Positions 63,018-64,000 of a stretch of 64,000 bases of DNA are shown here, piece by piece. The stretch spans positions 124,001 through 188,000 of the forward strand of contig NZ_JXOJ01000004.1 in assembly GCF_001017125.1 (NCBI RefSeq). The letters run 5' to 3'. The stretch's first letter is position 1, and each line of letters starts with the position of its first letter. Below the pieces are notes generated by a model. That model was not told the origin of the DNA. It did no database searches and saw only the letters and a list, made by a program, of their open reading frames with translations. Source of the stretch: Methanoculleus sediminis. GTDB taxonomy: Archaea; Halobacteriota; Methanomicrobia; Methanomicrobiales; Methanoculleaceae. Position numbers and translations under genes: made by a program.

Positions 63018-64000
63018 ATGACCGAACACAGGTATGCCGACCGGGTCAAAGGGGTGGAGATGTCGGGTATCCGCAAGCTCTTCGAAGCCGGAGGGCCGGA
63101 CGCGATCAACCTCGGCATCGGGCAGCCGGACTTCGACACCCCCGATCACATCAAGATGGCCGCGATCGGCGCCATCAGGGAGGGGAGGACCGGCTACACC
63201 CCGAACGCCGGGATATTGGAACTCCGGGAGGCTATCTGCGAGAAACTCGCGCGCGAGAACAGACTCGCCTGCCGGCCGGAGCAGATCCTGGTCACGGCGG
63301 GAGGGAGCGAGGCGCTCCACCTCGTGATGGAGGCGCTCGTCGACCCGGGCGACCGTGTCCTCTTCACCGACCCGGGTTTTGTCTCCTACGCCGCTCTTGC
63401 GACCATCGCCGGCGGAAAGCCCGAGGGCGTCGGGCTCGATGCGACCCTGCACATCGACGTCGAACGGGCGAAGGAGCAGATGGACGGTGCGCGGGTCTTC
63501 GTCCTGAACTCTCCCGCTAACCCGACCGGCGCCGTCGAGAGCGAGGAGTCGATCCGCGCCCTCGTGGAGTATGCAAACGACCGTAAGGTCACCGTCGTCT
63601 CCGACGAGGTCTACGAGCACTTCATCTACGAGAAGGAGCACGTCAGCGCGGCCCGGTTCGGCGACGACGTCATCACCGTGAATGCCGCGAGCAAGACCTA
63701 CGCCATGACCGGGTGGCGGGTCGGCTACCTTGCGGCACCCGGGGACTACATCCCGGAGTTCCTCAAGGTGCACCAGTACGCCCAGGCGTGCGCGACCTCG
63801 ATATCGCAGTATGCCGCGCTCGCCGCATACACCGGCGACCAGGAGCCGGTCGCCCGGATGCGGAGCGAGTACCGCGCCCGCCGCGACCTCCTCTACGACG
63901 GGCTCACCGGTCTCGGGTTCGATTTCCCCCGGCCGGAAGGCGCGTTCTACATGTTCGTCCCGATGGGGCGAACCCTTATCGAGAAGGCCGTCGATGCGGG
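63018..64000 (+). CDS. Pyridoxal phosphate-dependent aminotransferase, partial
   Basis: This class I/II aminotransferase is cut by the right edge after about 327 codons; the family is about 380. Motifs are INLGIGQPDFDTPDHI, GGSEALHLVM (PLP phosphate), LNSPANPTGAVE, VVSDEVYEHFIY (Asp and Tyr ligands) and the Schiff-base lysine in ASKTYAMTGWRVGYLA. It is closest to archaeal aspartate/aromatic aminotransferases, but the amino-acid specificity cannot be read. ATG 63018 lies 7 bp after hxlB, with GATAAT and no strong SD upstream, so it is probably co-transcribed with hxlB. Confidence 0.94.
   Translation, partial: MTEHRYADRVKGVEMSGIRKLFEAGGPDAINLGIGQPDFDTPDHIKMAAIGAIREGRTGYTPNAGILELREAICEKLARENRLACRPEQILVTAGGSEALHLVMEALVDPGDRVLFTDPGFVSYAALATIAGGKPEGVGLDATLHIDVERAKEQMDGARVFVLNSPANPTGAVESEESIRALVEYANDRKVTVVSDEVYEHFIYEKEHVSAARFGDDVITVNAASKTYAMTGWRVGYLAAPGDYIPEFLKVHQYAQACATSISQYAALAAYTGDQEPVARMRSEYRARRDLLYDGLTGLGFDFPRPEGAFYMFVPMGRTLIEKAVDA

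Overview
The window is a high-GC archaeal chromosome segment. It is best explained as a methanogen of the order Methanomicrobiales, most likely Methanoculleus or a close relative. Lineage markers seen in the sequence are methanogenesis marker protein 8, the bifunctional archaeal FBP aldolase/phosphatase, TFE, archaeal RNase Z, Trm56, a Cdc48/VAT ATPase, a RecJ-like DHH nuclease with S1 and OB folds, archaeal AlaS, and the complete methanogen homocysteine gene set (DUF39, NIL-ferredoxin, UPF0280). Shine-Dalgarno sites of the GGTGAT/GGAGG type are common. Several starts sit about 25 bp after a TATA-like box and are probably leaderless.

Layout. 1-7.3 kb, mostly minus strand: FBP aldolase/phosphatase (cut by the window edge), Hsp20 behind Cdc48, 5-formyl-THF cyclo-ligase, a CMD-family protein and ThiC. 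7.5-14.9 kb, plus strand: radical SAM activase, UPF0200 kinase-like protein, TIM-barrel isomerase, RNase Z, an MgtE-type transporter, a PhoU/TrkA-C protein and the DHH nuclease. 15-17.6 kb: small secreted, membrane and winged-helix proteins. 17.6-22.7 kb, minus: a ParA-MCP-CheW-CheR operon whose receptor carries three near-identical PAS units. 22.9-27 kb: M48-like protease, lipoprotein, adenine deaminase (probable CTG start), an acyltransferase-like membrane protein and a 52-residue zinc ribbon. 27-31 kb: marker protein 8, then a CARF-PIN-HAD operon facing a DUF6573-like/HTH protein. 31.5-40 kb: a giant HEAT-repeat protein, a lipoprotein hydrolase, a YkgJ protein and a PAS/GAF histidine kinase. 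40-42 kb: a methyltransferase, an IS1595 transposase remnant and tRNA-Leu(GAG). 42-48.6 kb: ACT regulator, HD hydrolase, TFE, ATP-grasp enzyme, Trm56 and the homocysteine operon. 48.8-64 kb: PEGA surface protein, Nif3-like and SWIM proteins, AlaS, a membrane winged-helix protein, a 42-residue zinc ribbon, UPF0316, sugar dehydrogenase, DUF3784, ABM, metallophosphoesterase plus Lhr helicase, HxlB and an aminotransferase cut by the edge.

Most notable candidates. First, an operon pairing a CARF-like sensor with a PIN-like nuclease and no CRISPR-cas nearby, divergent from a DUF6573/HTH protein whose upstream region holds a perfect 19-bp palindrome. Second, a family of extragenic elements made of chained mini-hairpins, bounded by TCACGCGAAG/CTTCGCGTGA inverted repeats and found between convergent genes. 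Third, a ParA ATPase heading a soluble chemoreceptor operon. Fourth, a probable CTG start codon with a perfect GGAGGT ribosome binding site. Two zinc-ribbon genes too short for usual gene callers were also found.
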